Assembly (NCBI GenBank): GCA_964017185.1
Contig: OZ024874.1
Coordinates: forward strand, 12,457,957 to 12,521,956
DNA: 64,000 bases
Direction of reading: 5' to 3'
DNA from: Rugalucina vietnamica
Taxonomy: Eukaryota > Mollusca > Bivalvia > Lucinida > Lucinidae
This document shows positions 1 through 9,302 of this stretch, in pieces. Under the pieces are notes generated by a model. It saw only the letters and a list, made by a program, of their open reading frames with translations. It did no database searches and was not told where the DNA came from. The translations under genes and the position numbers were made by a program. The stretch's first letter is position 1. Each line of letters begins with the position of its first letter.

Positions 1-381
1 AAGTAGTTTGTGGACTGTATGAAATAATGGATGCAATAAATACATGCATGTCTCATGTTTGCTGTTCGATAGAATGGTAACCCTGACTCTACAGTGAATG
101 TCGAATGTAAAAAATGTAACGTTCAAAGCACGATCATTGTCTGGTAGATGCTATATTAAAGTTGGCAATGGTAGCCGGGCGGTTTTTTTGTGTTGTGGTG
201 AATGTTTAGTAAGAATTGAAGGCACAGTAATCGAAACATTCATAATCTACCAACCCAGACACTAGACTCAGACCTTCAGCTGTTATTTACAATCTCCATG
301 CATGTTTACACAAAAGCATTCCGAATGTGCCATACAGCCTCAGTGCCAAGCGTGTACTAACCGGTCAAAAATTGTTTTACT

Positions 382-579
382 TTACACATCAAAGTTTGAA
401 ACCCGAAATTCACTGTGAAAAACTAAATCCCGCTCACCCTCACTTCGCATACTGTTCACAGAGATATTATCATAAATTTTCTCTCCAGATGATGTTCCAT
501 AAGAAAAGTCTCTGATTTCCTGCTTAAAATCCATAATTTCTGTGAGATTTACACATTCAGCTAGCTCGTTTGCTCTCAT
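382..579 (-). CDS. Possible first exon or small ORF, 65 codons, unknown
   Basis: An open frame of 65 codons starts with Met-Arg-Ala-Asn-Glu-Leu and is hydrophilic and acidic, without simple-sequence bias. I do not recognise it. The DNA just upstream on this strand (about 590-675) is richer in CpG than its surroundings and holds a CCAAT-type box near 595-600, CACGTG boxes near 622 and 657, and a TGACGTCA (CRE-like) site near 663. That arrangement would suit a promoter reading leftwards out of the window. The frame could be a first coding exon whose later exons lie to the left, or chance. No donor site stands out. Confidence 0.2.
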   Translation of the reverse strand: MRANELAECVNLTEIMDFKQEIRDFSYGTSSGEKIYDNISVNSMRSEGERDLVFHSEFRVSNFDV

Positions 580-875
580 TTTTACGCGACGCTAAGCCAA
601 TCAGAAAGAAGCTTTCCATGCTCACGTGACAAAGCGCGCAACGTGACCTCAAGGCACACACGTGACGTCAACAAGGTCAAGTTCGGATGCACTGACCACG
701 TGTCAACCATGTGTAATCCTGTTATTCAATCGGAAATTGTTTTGATCAAATAGAACCATCAAGATCCGCAACGGAACGTTGTGGAGTGAGGTTCCGCAAC
801 TACCCAGACACCAGAAAGTAAACCAAATGTTAAACCACACACCAAGAGTAAGCTAACTAGCTTTTTCCCTATAAG
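580..875 (-). promoter_or_regulatory. Promoter-like CpG/E-box/CRE cluster
   Basis: Between about 590 and 720 there are two CACGTG-containing sites, a TGACGTCA site, an inverted CCAAT box and GCGCGC. The cluster lies directly upstream of a minus-strand ATG at 579. No TATA box was seen. The regulatory role is inferred from motif content only. Confidence 0.2.
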
Positions 876-968
876 GTACTCGTCACCTTTGTATATTGTG
901 GATGATAGCCGGGTGGCTACCAGGTAGCCAAGCGGCTACCATCCACAATATACAAAGGTGACGAGTAC
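876..968. repeat. 93-bp near-perfect hairpin
   Basis: The left arm 876-903 and right arm 941-968 are perfect reverse complements over 28 bases (it starts GTACTCGTCACCTTTG). The inner part continues as an imperfect stem built from GGTAGCC/GGCTACC words. The whole unit would fold into one long hairpin. No coding potential. Confidence 0.85.
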
Positions 969-2291
969 AACTTGGAAGCAGACAGCAAGAAAATACCCTT
1001 GACGATATTTCAAATAAGAAATCAAAATAAAATTAGATAGACCTACAGAAAGACAGACGAAAACAGGCAGTATCAAGATAAATTACAATAGAACCGCTTT
1101 GGAACAATCAAAAAATACCGTATGGCTTAAATAGATATAAAGAAAACCCATTCCTCGCCTCTAGTCCGTGGAGATTATAAATCAAATAAAAATTATCGTT
1201 GTTTAACAATTAAACTTTGAAAGCTGTGATAACATTAATGAGAAAGGGGATGGGCCATACCGCGGTTTCGGTTACTCAAGCCTTATCAGTGACCCAAAAA
1301 TCTGGCAAGACAGTTACTGCATTTTTTAACTGGGATGTCAGTTCATAAACCAGCAAATCTTAACAGAAACTGAGCGAAACGATTAAACTTGTTCAAATGA
1401 ATGTATCTAAACTGAGAATAAATTTCTGATTTCTTAGAATATCATCGCTGATCTCAAAGGACCAATAGGAAAATACAGGACAATTGAGTTACAATTTTGA
1501 GAATTTATACAAGGATTGTCCAAATCAAAGACGAATTCCCAAAACAGGGCAAGTAAGTAAAATAATGTTTAGAATGTATCTCTAAACGTGAATGTCCAGT
1601 TGAAGTTTATATCCAGTTTCTGAAACATTATTTTTCATCCTGTCGACAAGTGTTCAGACCCGCATAACTCTGTATTCCTTGTGCAACAAAGAGGGTATCA
1701 AAACTGAACGAGATTTTGCAGCGTTTGGTATTGAGAAGAGTTTCACAAACTTTATATGTCAACTTCACTAGAACTTATAGTATGATATTATATCTAGCTC
1801 ACGTCGTATGATGTTAAGGTGAAATATGGCTAAAATCATTGTCTTACCAACTAAAACCAATTTGTGAAAGGAGTCCCACCTGGTGTATTTGTATGACAAA
1901 ATGTGCCTTTAGTTGTAAAAATTGTAGGTGCAGGGAAATGACAATCTACAAACCAATTTACAGTATTTATCATTAATTATTATTTATCATTATTTATTAT
2001 TTATGCAAATAAAAAGTAGGACAATCATTCTATAATTATGTCACATCTCGATTATCATTGGACTTGGTCCCTGGAGAAGTTATGCATGCTCAGACGCAAA
2101 GGTTTGATCTCTGAAAATACATGTAAAACACATAGGGGCTGTTTAAATCACTATAACTCAAACTCTCTGCGATTGTTTGGTTTAAAAACTACAAGTAATT
2201 AAGCTTTGAATAAAACCTTACATTTCCAAGAAAATCGATTTAAATTTCGTATGTGTTTTTGGTTTTACATACATCAGTTTTGTGTGAAAAA
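969..2291. other. AT-rich non-coding stretch
   Basis: I see no supported gene here. An AT-rich patch of repeated TTATTATTTATCA words lies at about 1965-2005. The final part is the 3' flank of the minus-strand gene that ends at 2292. Confidence 0.4.
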
Positions 2292-3983
2292 TCAGCAGAA
2301 CATATCATCAGGAATATATTTCAAAATATCCTTGAGCAGAATAAAGTCTTTTATTTTTGAAGGAATTTTACTTTGCTTGACAAATCTATGTATTCGTGGT
2401 CCTTTGAAATGACGTCGTAACACGTCACGACATACACCAGCCAAGGACTTGTGAGTACTTTTGTTGTGACATATATACTCTTTCTCTGCTTCTTGCAGTG
2501 CGCTGTCTCCGTAGCGCTTCATGATTGCCGTATAATCCTCCATTGAGAGCGGACAACCACATTCAATAAGGAGTGGGGCAGTAAAATTGAGAGCGAAATC
2601 CTGTGCGTCGTCATGGTTGAACATTGCATGCTGCCTGCAGTCCATGATCAGTGATGTATGGAGCCCATAGTCATTCCCGAATCTCGTATTCTCTAGACTG
2701 TTATCCACTTCGAGACACTTCTTAAACAGTGTCGTGTTCCCATCAAAATCAGGATTTTCAAACAGTAGGATCTCCATAACTTGGCGATAGCCTGGGCCCA
2801 TAGCAAACCGTTTCCCTAACAAGGCGTTTAGATGCAAAATATCATTCTGTGGCAGGTCGAAAAGGCCCGCAGCAGCATCTAGAATTTCTTTGAAAGCTTC
2901 GGCATTGATCTGTATATCGTAATCAATACGCTTTGAGTAGAACTGGAGAAAATCCACTATCTTGAACTCAGTTGGGTTGTCCAGTTTGATACTTTCGAGG
3001 GAAAGTAAAATTTCATCTCGTATGTTCTTATCGTCATTAAATTCACGAAACAGAGAGAGTTTACTGACAACTAATTCTGAAAGTGTTGTTTGCTTTTCAC
3101 CATACTTGTTAAATTTTGATATGGCATCTTTGCATCTTGGTCGCTCCAACATCTTACAGTAGGTTGTCAACATGTGCTCAAGATTCTTCCGCACGACGTG
3201 GAAAGTTGAGCTGAAACGGTCGAGATGCATTTGCAGTATGTCTGGTCGGTCATATATAATAGAGAGTCGGCAGCATTCATGTGAGTTCCATTCCGTCCTG
3301 TGATTGGTCAGGTCTATTTTCTGCATCACTGCATCGACTACCCTTTCATTTCGACTCCGAAATGCAGCTCTTAATGACGTTTCTGCAACCGTACCATATA
3401 TTGGCATTTCTTCGATGATCTTTTCATTTTTGTTTAGGATGCACAGTTCTAGAGCATCACGCTTTTCAAGGACTATTTCGTTTGTATTTTTTCGCATCCT
3501 CTGTGCAACCATTGCTCGCATTTTAGAAGTTTGGCAGTATTCCGTAATAGATAATGGCAGTGAAGCGAAATTTATCTTTATCGCCAGCATGAATGGATCC
3601 ACTTCGAACAAAGTACTGCGACATTTGTCTTTTGTAACAACAGTTTTGTCCCACAAAGTTTCAGTTCCTAATGCTAAAGCAATGGCGATAGCGTATATTC
3701 CCGTTTCTGCAGTGTCATCAACATCACTGCCTTCATTAACATGAGGACACTGTCCGGTAATGATACTGTTAACTATCTTTTCATACATTTCTTCATTTAT
3801 TTCACCATCATGTCCTATATAATCCAGATATTCGTGCTCAAAGGCACAAGAACAACAACGATACGTGTATTTAGATATCTTATAAAGCGTCTTGAAAGCA
3901 AATTCGGTATTTATGTAATCAAATCCATCGATTGGCTGGCTTGACACTACCTTCCGGAACACAGACCGAGTATCTACGGCCAT
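2292..3983 (-). CDS. Intronless ankyrin-like protein with C-terminal SOCS box (ASB-like), 563 aa
   Basis: A single uninterrupted frame starts MAVDTRSVFRK. Residues 43-81 hold a Cys/His cluster (C43, C44, C46, H50, C79, H81) that could bind a metal. From about residue 82 come helical segments resembling degenerate ankyrin repeats, such as TGIYAIAIALALGT, APLLIECGCP and LSIIYDRPDILQ. The C-terminus carries SLAGVCRDVLRRHF (513-526), which fits the Elongin-BC box pattern (S/T/P)LxxxCxxxL, followed by IPSKIKDFILL (about 540-550), which resembles a Cul5 box. By family logic this would be a substrate-recognition subunit of an Elongin B/C-Cullin 5-Rbx2 E3 ligase. The substrate is unknown. A close paralogue lies at 57260-58936, where the same Cys cluster and SOCS box are conserved, so both are probably functional. 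ANK-SOCS is my reading of the sequence; no search was run. Confidence 0.8.
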   Translation of the reverse strand: MAVDTRSVFRKVVSSQPIDGFDYINTEFAFKTLYKISKYTYRCCSCAFEHEYLDYIGHDGEINEEMYEKIVNSIITGQCPHVNEGSDVDDTAETGIYAIAIALALGTETLWDKTVVTKDKCRSTLFEVDPFMLAIKINFASLPLSITEYCQTSKMRAMVAQRMRKNTNEIVLEKRDALELCILNKNEKIIEEMPIYGTVAETSLRAAFRSRNERVVDAVMQKIDLTNHRTEWNSHECCRLSIIYDRPDILQMHLDRFSSTFHVVRKNLEHMLTTYCKMLERPRCKDAISKFNKYGEKQTTLSELVVSKLSLFREFNDDKNIRDEILLSLESIKLDNPTEFKIVDFLQFYSKRIDYDIQINAEAFKEILDAAAGLFDLPQNDILHLNALLGKRFAMGPGYRQVMEILLFENPDFDGNTTLFKKCLEVDNSLENTRFGNDYGLHTSLIMDCRQHAMFNHDDAQDFALNFTAPLLIECGCPLSMEDYTAIMKRYGDSALQEAEKEYICHNKSTHKSLAGVCRDVLRRHFKGPRIHRFVKQSKIPSKIKDFILLKDILKYIPDDMFC

Positions 3984-4298
3984 GACTGGATTTCACAGAA
4001 TCAATCTTATCTTTATCTCAATTAATGTCGCTATCTATCATTGAAAGTCTGTCTGCTTCAGGCATTGTTTATCGTATGTTGCTCTACTTCCTGCGGTCTA
4101 TTTGCTTGCCTGATTATAGGCATTGTCTATCCTAACCTGCTAACGTTGCTTTGATTTGGTTTAGTTCGTTACTTGTTTTCCTCGCATGATTCCTTATTAT
4201 CACTCGAAACAATTATTATACGACGTCTGTTTTATATGAATCTGAATATTATAGTCAATCTTTAGGATTTCGTTGATACTGCAAAAGAATAAATCAAA
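3984..4298. other. 5' flank of the 3983-2292 gene
   Basis: Non-coding, AT-rich DNA upstream of the ASB-like ATG at 3983. No clear TATA box was found on the minus strand within 100 bases of the start, unlike the paralogue at 57260. Confidence 0.3.
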
Positions 4299-4575
4299 AT
4301 ATGAGCATTCTCATGAGAAAGCCAACACTCTGGATTTCCACACAGGTCCGACACAAACCGAGCTGTACAAGCACAGAAGATGGCTAGAGACTGGAAATAA
4401 GGTACAAGTAGGCAACGATCTGGAAAAGGCGCAATCAGAAAAAAGATTTCCACTCCAAAAACCGAGGCGGGAATTAATTATACTATCCGTGTAGCGAAAG
4501 TAAAGGCACCGACCAGCTTCGTATTTATTTTGATCTGCGTCTTTGTTTTCGAATATGTAAATTGTTGGTTTGCTC
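4299..4575. mobile_element. MITE family A copy (GAGCCGC...GCGGCTC), disrupted
   Basis: Begins near TCTCATGAGAAAGCCAAC and ends near GTTGGTTTGCTCGCAC. It holds the family's core words (GACACAAACC, CTATCCGTGTAGCGAAA, CTGCGTCTTTGTTTTCG). Bases about 4400-4470 are a foreign piece, the terminal ~70 bases of the retroelement 3' tail in minus orientation, so one element has inserted into another. Confidence 0.6.
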
Positions 4576-5055
4576 GCACGTACCCATGCATAGTTACCAA
4601 CTTGATGCCGCTAAATACATGAAACAATCACAGTATTGGCAAGAGTAAAATGTTACTTAATTGTCAGTGCAACGCCTTATCTTGAATGTGTTAATCTACA
4701 TAGAAACGTGTTCGTGGCTAGGCTGTTAAAACTTTAATTTTCCAGGAACCTTAGCCATGTTAGCAGCAGACTGTAAAATATTTGGAAATATACAAAAACA
4801 CTGCCAACAAAAAACAATATGAAATTAATAGCATATGACCAAACATATTTAAAACATAGATCTAACTTACCTACAACAAGACCCATGCTATCAACATATC
4901 CGTATACATTATCGATATATTACAACAGGTTTTCCTAATCTTTACACAATATCGATTAACACGCTTGAAATACATATAACTTTGAGATCAAGGGTATCGA
5001 CCAAAAATGTATGTACATGTAAATGGAATGTAAGCCAGGTCGCATTTTGTTTTAT
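4576..5055. other. Non-coding AT-rich stretch
   Basis: Nothing recognised on either strand; only short, unsupported open frames. Confidence 0.3.
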
Positions 5056-5192
5056 TGCATTTTCATTCATTCGAGATTTTCTGCCGTGATTGGAAAGGTC
5101 GGGTTGACAGATTACATGATGCTTAGCTTGTATAGCATAGCTATTCATTCAATAGTACAGCACAATCTCTGACATACTACGTCGGGGAGTCA
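5056..5192 (+). repeat. ~137-bp direct repeat, copy 1
   Basis: Matches 6299-6435 in the same orientation: both read TTCGAGATT, then CTGCCGTG, CACATGATG or TACATGATG, AGCTATTCATTCAATAG, and AATCTCTGACAT with a CGTC/GGGAG end. It precedes the tRNA-like sequence and the TGACGTC-rich element; the second copy follows that element. Confidence 0.65.
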
Positions 5193-5202
5193 ACACTTAA
5201 TT

Positions 5203-5270
5203 GGGCTCAAAGATGTTGAGAGCATTTGATTTCTATCCAGGGAGTCTTGTGTTCGAATCCCGCCAGAGCC
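5203..5270 (+). pseudogene. tRNA-like sequence (pseudogene or SINE head)
   Basis: Starts GGGCTC and ends GAGCC, and carries the T-arm/B-box word GTTCGAATCCC at the expected distance. The D-arm is recognisable (TTGAGAGCATTTGAT). The anticodon stem does not pair well, so it is unlikely to be functional. Confidence 0.4.
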
Positions 5271-5324
5271 ATGTGGAATTTGTTTCAACTATGCATGATC
5301 TCTTATTCGTTCGCTAATCATAAC

Positions 5325-6189
5325 CCAGCAGATATTTGACGTCCGTGGGACGTCAGATTGACGTCAGACTTCGTCATAATAACGTTGGAGTTAGGTTGAT
5401 TATGAAAGTTTGTTTGACGTCAAAAACAGACGTCAATCTGACGTTCTAAAACCAACGTTGGTTTAGCGTCTGAAAGCTGACGTCAATCTGACGTGTTAAA
5501 CCCGACGTTGGAACCCATGTCATATCAATAGTTTATTCGCATTTTTAATTAACATTCTGAAATCCTGAAGTGAAGTGATGCACTATTATAGTTCCCTTTC
5601 ACTCCTTTGATAGAGTAACTCGGGACATACAAAATGTTTAAGATTTTAATCACCCTGATGTTAATTTGGTACATCTTATTAAAGCGAAATTAATGTTATT
5701 GCTATATGGTGCTAAAACCAATGAGACATTATTGTAAGAAATAAGATTATTCTGCATAATCAATAATTTTAAATGGTGAAATAAATATCAAAATATACAA
5801 ATTTTAGTTTCATCTTAATTGAAAGTTTAATAATTTAGTGAAAGACTTTATTTTGATTAATGAATATTTTTTTTTTTCTAAATTAATTAAGCATGATGGG
5901 CGAAATATGGGATTTCCCATAAGAGACCCAGATATGACTATTAAGTGACAATTTTGAAATTATTATTTGAATTTGATTTTGTTACATAATGTGCATAAGT
6001 AATTATGTCAGTTCAAGGGCAGCTAACTCTGTTAGACTGACGTTGAATCCGGCGTCAGTTTGACGTCATATCTATACGTCCACTGACGTCAGGACTGGAC
6101 GTCAGGTGGACGTTGGTTATTGGTTGTATGACGTCGTGACCAAAATACATCTAAAATCTGACGTCACGTTGACGTCAGGTGCCTGCTGC
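5325..6189. mobile_element. ~865-bp TIR element with clustered TGACGTC motifs
   Basis: The two ends are inverted: CAGCAG...TGACGTC...GACGTCAGATT on the left matches, in reverse complement, AATCTGACGTC...TGACGTCAGG..CTGCTG on the right. Both subterminal zones (about 5338-5510 and 6040-6180) are packed with TGACGTC, ACGTTGG and related words. The centre is AT-rich and non-coding. This is the structure of a non-autonomous DNA transposon with subterminal transposase-binding repeats. No clear target duplication was seen. Confidence 0.6.
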
Positions 6190-6298
6190 GAAGATGGGAG
6201 CTCGGCGGAAATAGACCAAATAGTGTCATAAAGGTATTAAAATGATTTTATTGTAATCATAAATGATTTTCTCGAAATGGGGGATGTTATGACCCACT

Positions 6299-6435
6299 GC
6301 ATCACCATTTATTCGAGATTATCTGCCGTGGTTAGAAAAGGCACAGGACTGGCAGAACACATGATGAGAAGCTCCTATAAATAGCACAGCTATTCATTCA
6401 ATAGCAAAATCTCTGACATGCTGCGTCAGGGAGCA
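6299..6435 (+). repeat. ~137-bp direct repeat, copy 2
   Basis: Second copy of 5056-5192, ending directly before the CpG-rich GTCGCGCGAC block. It contains a TATAAATAG word that copy 1 has lost. Confidence 0.65.
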
Positions 6436-6443
6436 TTGGCTAA

Positions 6444-7316
6444 TATCTCACTGACATGCAAATATCTCGCGACTGTTTTGCGAATTTAGTCGCCGCGGAC
6501 CTTTCTCACGATATTCATGCAAGTGTCGCACGAGTGTTGTAAAACTTTCATGTGTCGCGAACTAGTCGCGAACTGGTCGAAAAGGTTTTAAACATGTTTA
6601 AAAACTTGTGCGAATGTTTTCGCCAAAACTTGTCGGAAGGCTGTCGCGCGACTGTCGTGCGACAGTCGTACGTCGTTCGTACGAGTTTCGCGAAATGGAT
6701 TGGATGCGATTTTTTTCCCCAAAATATTTCGCAAGACCGTCGCACGACGGTCGTGCGACGGTCGCGCGACGTTCGTGCGAATGTCGCGAACCTGTCGCCG
6801 CATAGTTTTGGCGAATTTACAATGCGAAAATTTCGCGACACTCGTACGAATGTCGTGCGAGTGTCGCACGACGGTCGCGCGACAGTTTTGAGACAACACG
6901 CGAAAAACTCGCGACTATCTGGCGAGAAAATAAAACTTAGCGTCATTCGTACGAATGTCGTGCGACACTCGTACGAATCCCGCGGGAAAATCGTAAGACA
7001 CTCTTACGAATGTCGCGCGACTATCGCGCGACAGTCGTGAGATATATTTTCAAAATTAGACCGAAATTCGCGAATTTGTCGCATAAATATCTATTCAATG
7101 AGACTGCAACATGAAAATTTTGTTTATATCGTTAATCTTTGTCGTGTAATAGTCGCGAACTATTCGCGAACTAGTCTCCGGTTGTCGCATCCCAGTGAGA
7201 TAGGGGCTTTAGGCTACATTCGTGAGAACGTCGCGAGACACTCTCACGAATGTCTGGCGACGGTCGTGCGACAGTCGCGCGACTACCGCGCGACAGTCTC
7301 AAGATATCATTACGAA
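6444..7316. repeat. CpG-rich cryptic repeat block of GTCG(C/T)GCGAC words
   Basis: The block is made of irregular variants of GTCGTGCGAC, GTCGCGCGAC and TCGTACGAAT, which are almost their own reverse complements. Because of this, several frames on both strands stay open for 60-160 codons and encode similar Arg/Val/Ser/Thr-rich peptides; I treat none as a gene. TATCTCACTG at 6444-6453 is the exact inverse of CAGTGAGATA at 7193-7202, which may mark the termini of an inserted element. CpG density contrasts sharply with the AT-rich flanks. Confidence 0.75.
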
Positions 7317-7336
7317 AAATTGCTCATGTAGTGAAC

Positions 7337-7806
7337 AGATTTTTCCTAAGTTGTAAAAAATGAAAATGTTCAGTAGAAAAATTTTGATATTTTTCATTAG
7401 TTAGTTGTTCGGTCCTCGTGATGAATTTCTAACTAGATTTTTCCTCAGTTGTAAAAATTGAAAATAACGGCGGCCCCCGTGGCCGAGTGGTTAAGGTCGC
7501 TGACTTCAGTGCTCTTGATCATTCGATCATCTCACCGATGTGGGTTCGCGCCTCGCATGGGGCACGAATTCATATGTGAGACAAGCCATGTTCTGCTTGC
7601 GGGTGTGTCAGGTGGTTTTTCCCCGGGTACTCCGGTTTTCGCCCCACCTACCGATTGATTCGTCTCGATATGAGTGAAAAAGCTTGAAAGGGACGTAAAA
7701 CTGAATCCAAAAAAAAAAAAAAAAAAAAATTGAAAATGTTCAGTAGAAAAATTTTGATATTTTTCATTAGTTAGTTGTTCGGTCCTCGTGATGAATTTCT
7801 AACTAG
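7337..7806. repeat. Direct duplication of ~100 bp, second unit split by a SINE
   Basis: The words TGAAAATGTTCAGTAG, ATTTTGATATTTTTCATTAG and TCGTGATGAATTTCTAACTA occur at 7360-7436 and again at 7733-7807. The start of the second unit (CCTCAGTTGTAAAAATTG) lies before the SINE. Part of the unit is also a minus-orientation piece of the retroelement 3' tail. Confidence 0.7.
7470..7729 (+). mobile_element. tRNA-derived SINE, full copy
   Basis: Pol III A box GTGGCCGAGTGGTTAAGG and B box GGGTTCGCGCC sit in a tRNA-Leu/Ser-like head, followed by a tRNA-unrelated body (GACAAGCC, TTCTGCTTGCGGGTGTG, CGCCCCACCTACCGATTG, CTTGAAAGGGACGTAAAACT) and a poly-A tail. AAAATTGAAAAT flanks both sides as a plausible target-site duplication. 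Confidence 0.85.
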
Positions 7807-7904
7807 TCAATGAATCAAGGAGGACAAACAAATAAATCATGATAATCATGATAACTCGGCTCACCTATAGATGCTCGGTTGCTCGGTTCGGCCTAAATTT
7901 CGAC

Positions 7905-8365
7905 TCGGCCTGAACAAACGTATAGGATATAATGTAAATGTGATGCGACAGTCTGTATGCTTAGTTTTTAACCCAATCATGGTGATAACTATTTTAAATA
8001 TTTGGGTAGGACCGAAGCTTTTTGTCTGTTGCTTTGACTACCGGGGCTCACATCGCAACTGGTGTTTTGCTCTTGCTCAAAGTTTCAGTGTCGTTGTTAC
8101 ACTGTAGGTGCCCAGGGATCTCCATAGCCGGGCAGCTTATTGTATCTGTGAGTCTTCGTGATTTATCAATCATGATGGTTATTATAATTGTAAGTGTGAG
8201 TTCAGGCGCCTGCAAAACCGGCTTTTAGCCCCCAAGTAATTTTAGATTACTGTTCGTGCCAAGGCGATACTTCTATTGTGGTTCTAATTGTTGTTGTGTT
8301 ATTTGGTGTTGAATTTTTGTGCTAATTCAACATTATTTACTTTTAGTTTAGCTCTAGTTTATTAA
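7905..8365 (+). mobile_element. Retroelement 3' fragment (GTACCTT family), diverged
   Basis: Matches the longer copy at 55337-56612 from the conserved coding word for RQSACLVFNPIMV through much of the 3' untranslated region, with changes and an internal gap. The terminal CTACTTGTACCTT is missing. Confidence 0.6.
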
Positions 8366-8627
8366 TTATGTGCCAAAATGTCATTGCTAAAAACAGCAGT
8401 ATATTGCAGCCGGATGCACACCAGATATTCACAACCTATGCTTTATAATTCCAAAATAGCTTTGGACATTGTATTTATGAAAAACCCTACTCTGACACAT
8501 TCAGAAAAGATCATTTAAGTTCGTGTTTTGGGTGACGTCCGTAACACTAGAACAAAACCTTATTTGCATATGAAATTCTAGTATAGTAAAGAAAACTATG
8601 CTTTGAATTTATTCATATGTTTGGGAG

Positions 8628-8732
8628 TTACATACTCCAACACGGAATGGAGTGCTTGTATAATGTTTACAGATAATTTTTACATACTCCAACACGGAAT
8701 GGAGTGCTTGTATAATGTCTACAGATAATTTT
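8628..8732 (+). repeat. Two tandem 52-bp units
   Basis: Two almost identical units, each with TACATACTCCAACACGGAAT and GGAGTGCTTGTATAATGT. Within each, ACTCCA...TGGAGT is a short inverted repeat. Confidence 0.9.
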
Positions 8733-9041
8733 CAGCATTTTGACATGTCAATCTAACATCCGTAACGATCAGTGACTGCTGAAGAAAATGTAAAAAACTG
8801 TGCTTAATCGTGCAAGAACTATATTTTTATGACAAATTTAGGCATAATGAATAACTGTCCAATATTTCTAGGTAGAAATTGTTGCAAAAAAGTAGATTTT
8901 CAATTTTTGTATAAATGTCCAGAAATGTTGCAGTTTATCTCAGAAGGACCCACATATTATTGTAAATAATAGCCATTATATTGAGGGCCTCAGGGAAGAT
9001 TGGTATTGCCAACTGTGTTTAACCCTCGTTAAATAAATACA
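8733..9041. other. Non-coding stretch
   Basis: Nothing recognised; AT-rich. Confidence 0.3.
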
Positions 9042-9087
<46 letters not shown>

Positions 9088-9093
9088 GCTTAA

Positions 9094-9161
<68 letters not shown>
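9042..9161 (+). repeat. (TTAC)n microsatellite
   Basis: About thirty units of the tetramer TTAC/ACTT with one interruption near 9088-9094. Confidence 0.95.
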
Positions 9162-9302
9162 AGTAACTGAGTGACCGCCTGTTGGGAATAGCTGCTCAAA
9201 ACGGATTACGGTATGTTCTCTGATTATCAATTAAGTTTTTTGCCACGTGGTTTTTGGAGTGAGAATTTCTTTCTTATTGTGCCACTTCCTGATCATTGCC
9301 CG
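9162..9302 (+). mobile_element. Retroelement 3' tail fragment
   Basis: Shows the family words AACTGAGTGACCGCC, AATAGCTGCTC, CACGTGGTTTTTGGAGTGAG and CCTGATCATTGCC. Diverged, and lacks the last TTGTACCTT. Confidence 0.65.

Noticed and set aside
3304-3744. 146-codon plus-strand frame
   Set aside because: Antisense shadow of the ASB-like gene at 2292-3983.
6548-7331. Several overlapping open frames on both strands (up to 162 codons) with RATVVRQS-like repeats
   Set aside because: They arise because the repeated word is almost its own reverse complement; all frames give similar low-complexity peptides and no start or domain stands out.
9042-9161. CRISPR-like regular repeats
   Set aside because: Pure tetranucleotide microsatellite without spacers.
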